DNA from: Candidatus Methylospira mobilis
GTDB taxonomy: Bacteria > Pseudomonadota > Gammaproteobacteria > Methylococcales > Methylococcaceae
DNA: 64,000 nt
Reading direction: 5' to 3'
Assembly: GCF_009498235.1 (NCBI RefSeq)
Contig: NZ_CP044205.1
Location: 3,535,389 to 3,599,388, forward strand
Under the pieces are notes generated by a model. The model made no database searches, was not told the origin of the DNA, and saw only the letters and a list, made by a program, of their open reading frames with translations. Shown here in pieces: positions 63,187 through 64,000 of this stretch (the first letter of the stretch is position 1; each line of letters begins with the position of its first letter). Position numbers and translations under genes: made by a program.

Positions 63187-63999
63187 TTATGACGAAAGTG
63201 CTGCCAACTCTACCGCTTCGGCTATATCCACGGCAACAATACGCGATACCCCCGGCTCTTTCATGGTCACGCCGGCAAGATGCCGGGCTATTTCCATGGT
63301 AACCTTGTTATGGGATATAAACAGGAATTGTACCTGTTCCGACATCTCTCTGACCAATTGACTGAAACGCCCGACGTTGGCGTCGTCCAGCGGCGCATCG
63401 ACCTCATCCAGCAGACAAAATGGAGCGGGATTCAGCTCGAAGATCGCAAATACCAGCGCAACGGCGGTCAGCGCCTTTTCCCCTCCTGACAGCAGGTGGA
63501 TGGAACTGTTGCGCTTTCCCGGCGGACGCGCCATCACGCTGACACCGGTTTCCAGTAAATCCCGTTCGTTCAACTCGAGATAGGCCTGCCCGCCGCCGAA
63601 CAGCTTGGGGAACATGCGCTGCAAGCCGATATTGATTCGCTCGAAGGTTTCCCTGAACCTCGCGCGGCACTCGCGATCAATTTTTTCCATCGCCTGCTGC
63701 AGAGTCGCTTGCGATTCCGCCAGATCCTGATACTGGGCGTCCAATATCCGCATACGCTCCAACTGCTCTTCGTATTCCTCTTTCGCCATCAGGTTAACGG
63801 CGCCCAGCGCATTGATTTCCGTGGTCAAATCATTGGCGCGCCGCTGCCACTCGCCTTCGTCCGCGTCTTCCGGCAGCGTCCGCAATATTGCGGGGCCATC
63901 GGCTTCCAGCTCGGCAAGCTGCTCATCTACCGTCTGCCGCCTGATTTCGTTGGCCTGCAACTCCAGCTTGGCGGCCTCCAGACGCGCTTTCAATGTTTC
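63187..63999 (-). CDS. smc: Chromosome partition protein Smc, C-terminal part
   Basis: The frame is open to the window edge, so only about the last 270 residues are seen. End of the coiled coil ([20 protein letters not shown]), then the head with signature [20 protein letters not shown] and Walker [14 protein letters not shown], and FLFISHNK. Smc organises and condenses the chromosome as a dimer. First in an smc-zipA-ligA run, the usual gammaproteobacterial order. Confidence 0.97.
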   Translation of the reverse strand, partial: ETLKARLEAAKLELQANEIRRQTVDEQLAELEADGPAILRTLPEDADEGEWQRRANDLTTEINALGAVNLMAKEEYEEQLERMRILDAQYQDLAESQATLQQAMEKIDRECRARFRETFERINIGLQRMFPKLFGGGQAYLELNERDLLETGVSVMARPPGKRNSSIHLLSGGEKALTAVALVFAIFELNPAPFCLLDEVDAPLDDANVGRFSQLVREMSEQVQFLFISHNKVTMEIARHLAGVTMKEPGVSRIVAVDIAEAVELAALSS

Positions 64000-64000
64000 C

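Overview
The window looks like chromosome of a gammaproteobacterial (type I, Methylococcales-like) methanotroph. The main evidence is a complete pmoCAB operon for particulate methane monooxygenase on the minus strand, with copper ligands at the textbook positions of the Methylococcus enzyme. The housekeeping neighbourhoods (rplU-rpmA-obgE-proB, murJ-ribF-ileS-lspA, smc-zipA-ligA, parC) are gammaproteobacterial. An lpxA-gnnA-gnnB-lpxB cluster predicts lipid A built on 2,3-diamino-glucose, a trait known from Methylococcus and Acidithiobacillus. The genus cannot be fixed from sequence reading alone.

Layout. 1-4.9 kb: nitrate assimilation, with the 3' part of nasA, a nasT-like ANTAR antiterminator gene overlapping it, and an outer-membrane channel gene. 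The leader of the channel gene carries two hairpins with A-x-x-G loops whose second arm overlaps a terminator, a textbook ANTAR target. 5-9.3 kb: a glycosyltransferase, then pmoCAB with its terminator. 9.4-23 kb: core genes on the minus strand (cmoB, lspA, ileS, ribF, murJ, a large MASE1-PAS-GGDEF-EAL protein, proB, obgE, rpmA, rplU) plus rpsT on the plus strand. 24.2 kb: tRNA-Leu(UAA), followed directly by a tyrosine integrase and an accessory region.

24.3-39.8 kb is a mosaic of mobile DNA: an IS21-type element, a toxin-antitoxin module decapitated by it, IS110/IS630/ISL3-type remnants, a complete IS3-type element with a frameshift heptamer, an attC-like site directly after an OLD-like ATPase/TOPRIM gene (possible defence cassette), a GH18-lectin protein, and a small MITE with perfect terminal repeats and target duplication. 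Core genes return at 39.8-47 kb (xerD, the lipid A cluster, greB, a YgjP-type peptidase, a thioredoxin-like protein). A second accessory patch at 47-53.4 kb holds the second IS21 copy, a possible group II intron remnant, two type II toxin-antitoxin pairs and broken copies of a FimB-type recombinase. From 53.4 kb to the end lie a LOG-like protein, a chemoreceptor with a periplasmic CxxCH heme motif, parC, a hemerythrin-GGDEF protein, ligA, zipA and the 3' part of smc.

Recurring themes are nitrogen and oxygen/redox sensing around a methane oxidiser, and heavy traffic of small non-autonomous elements. The two IS21 copies carry complementary frameshifts, so one crossover between them would rebuild an intact element. 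A MITE of a family seen twice here ends nine bases from the parC start codon.
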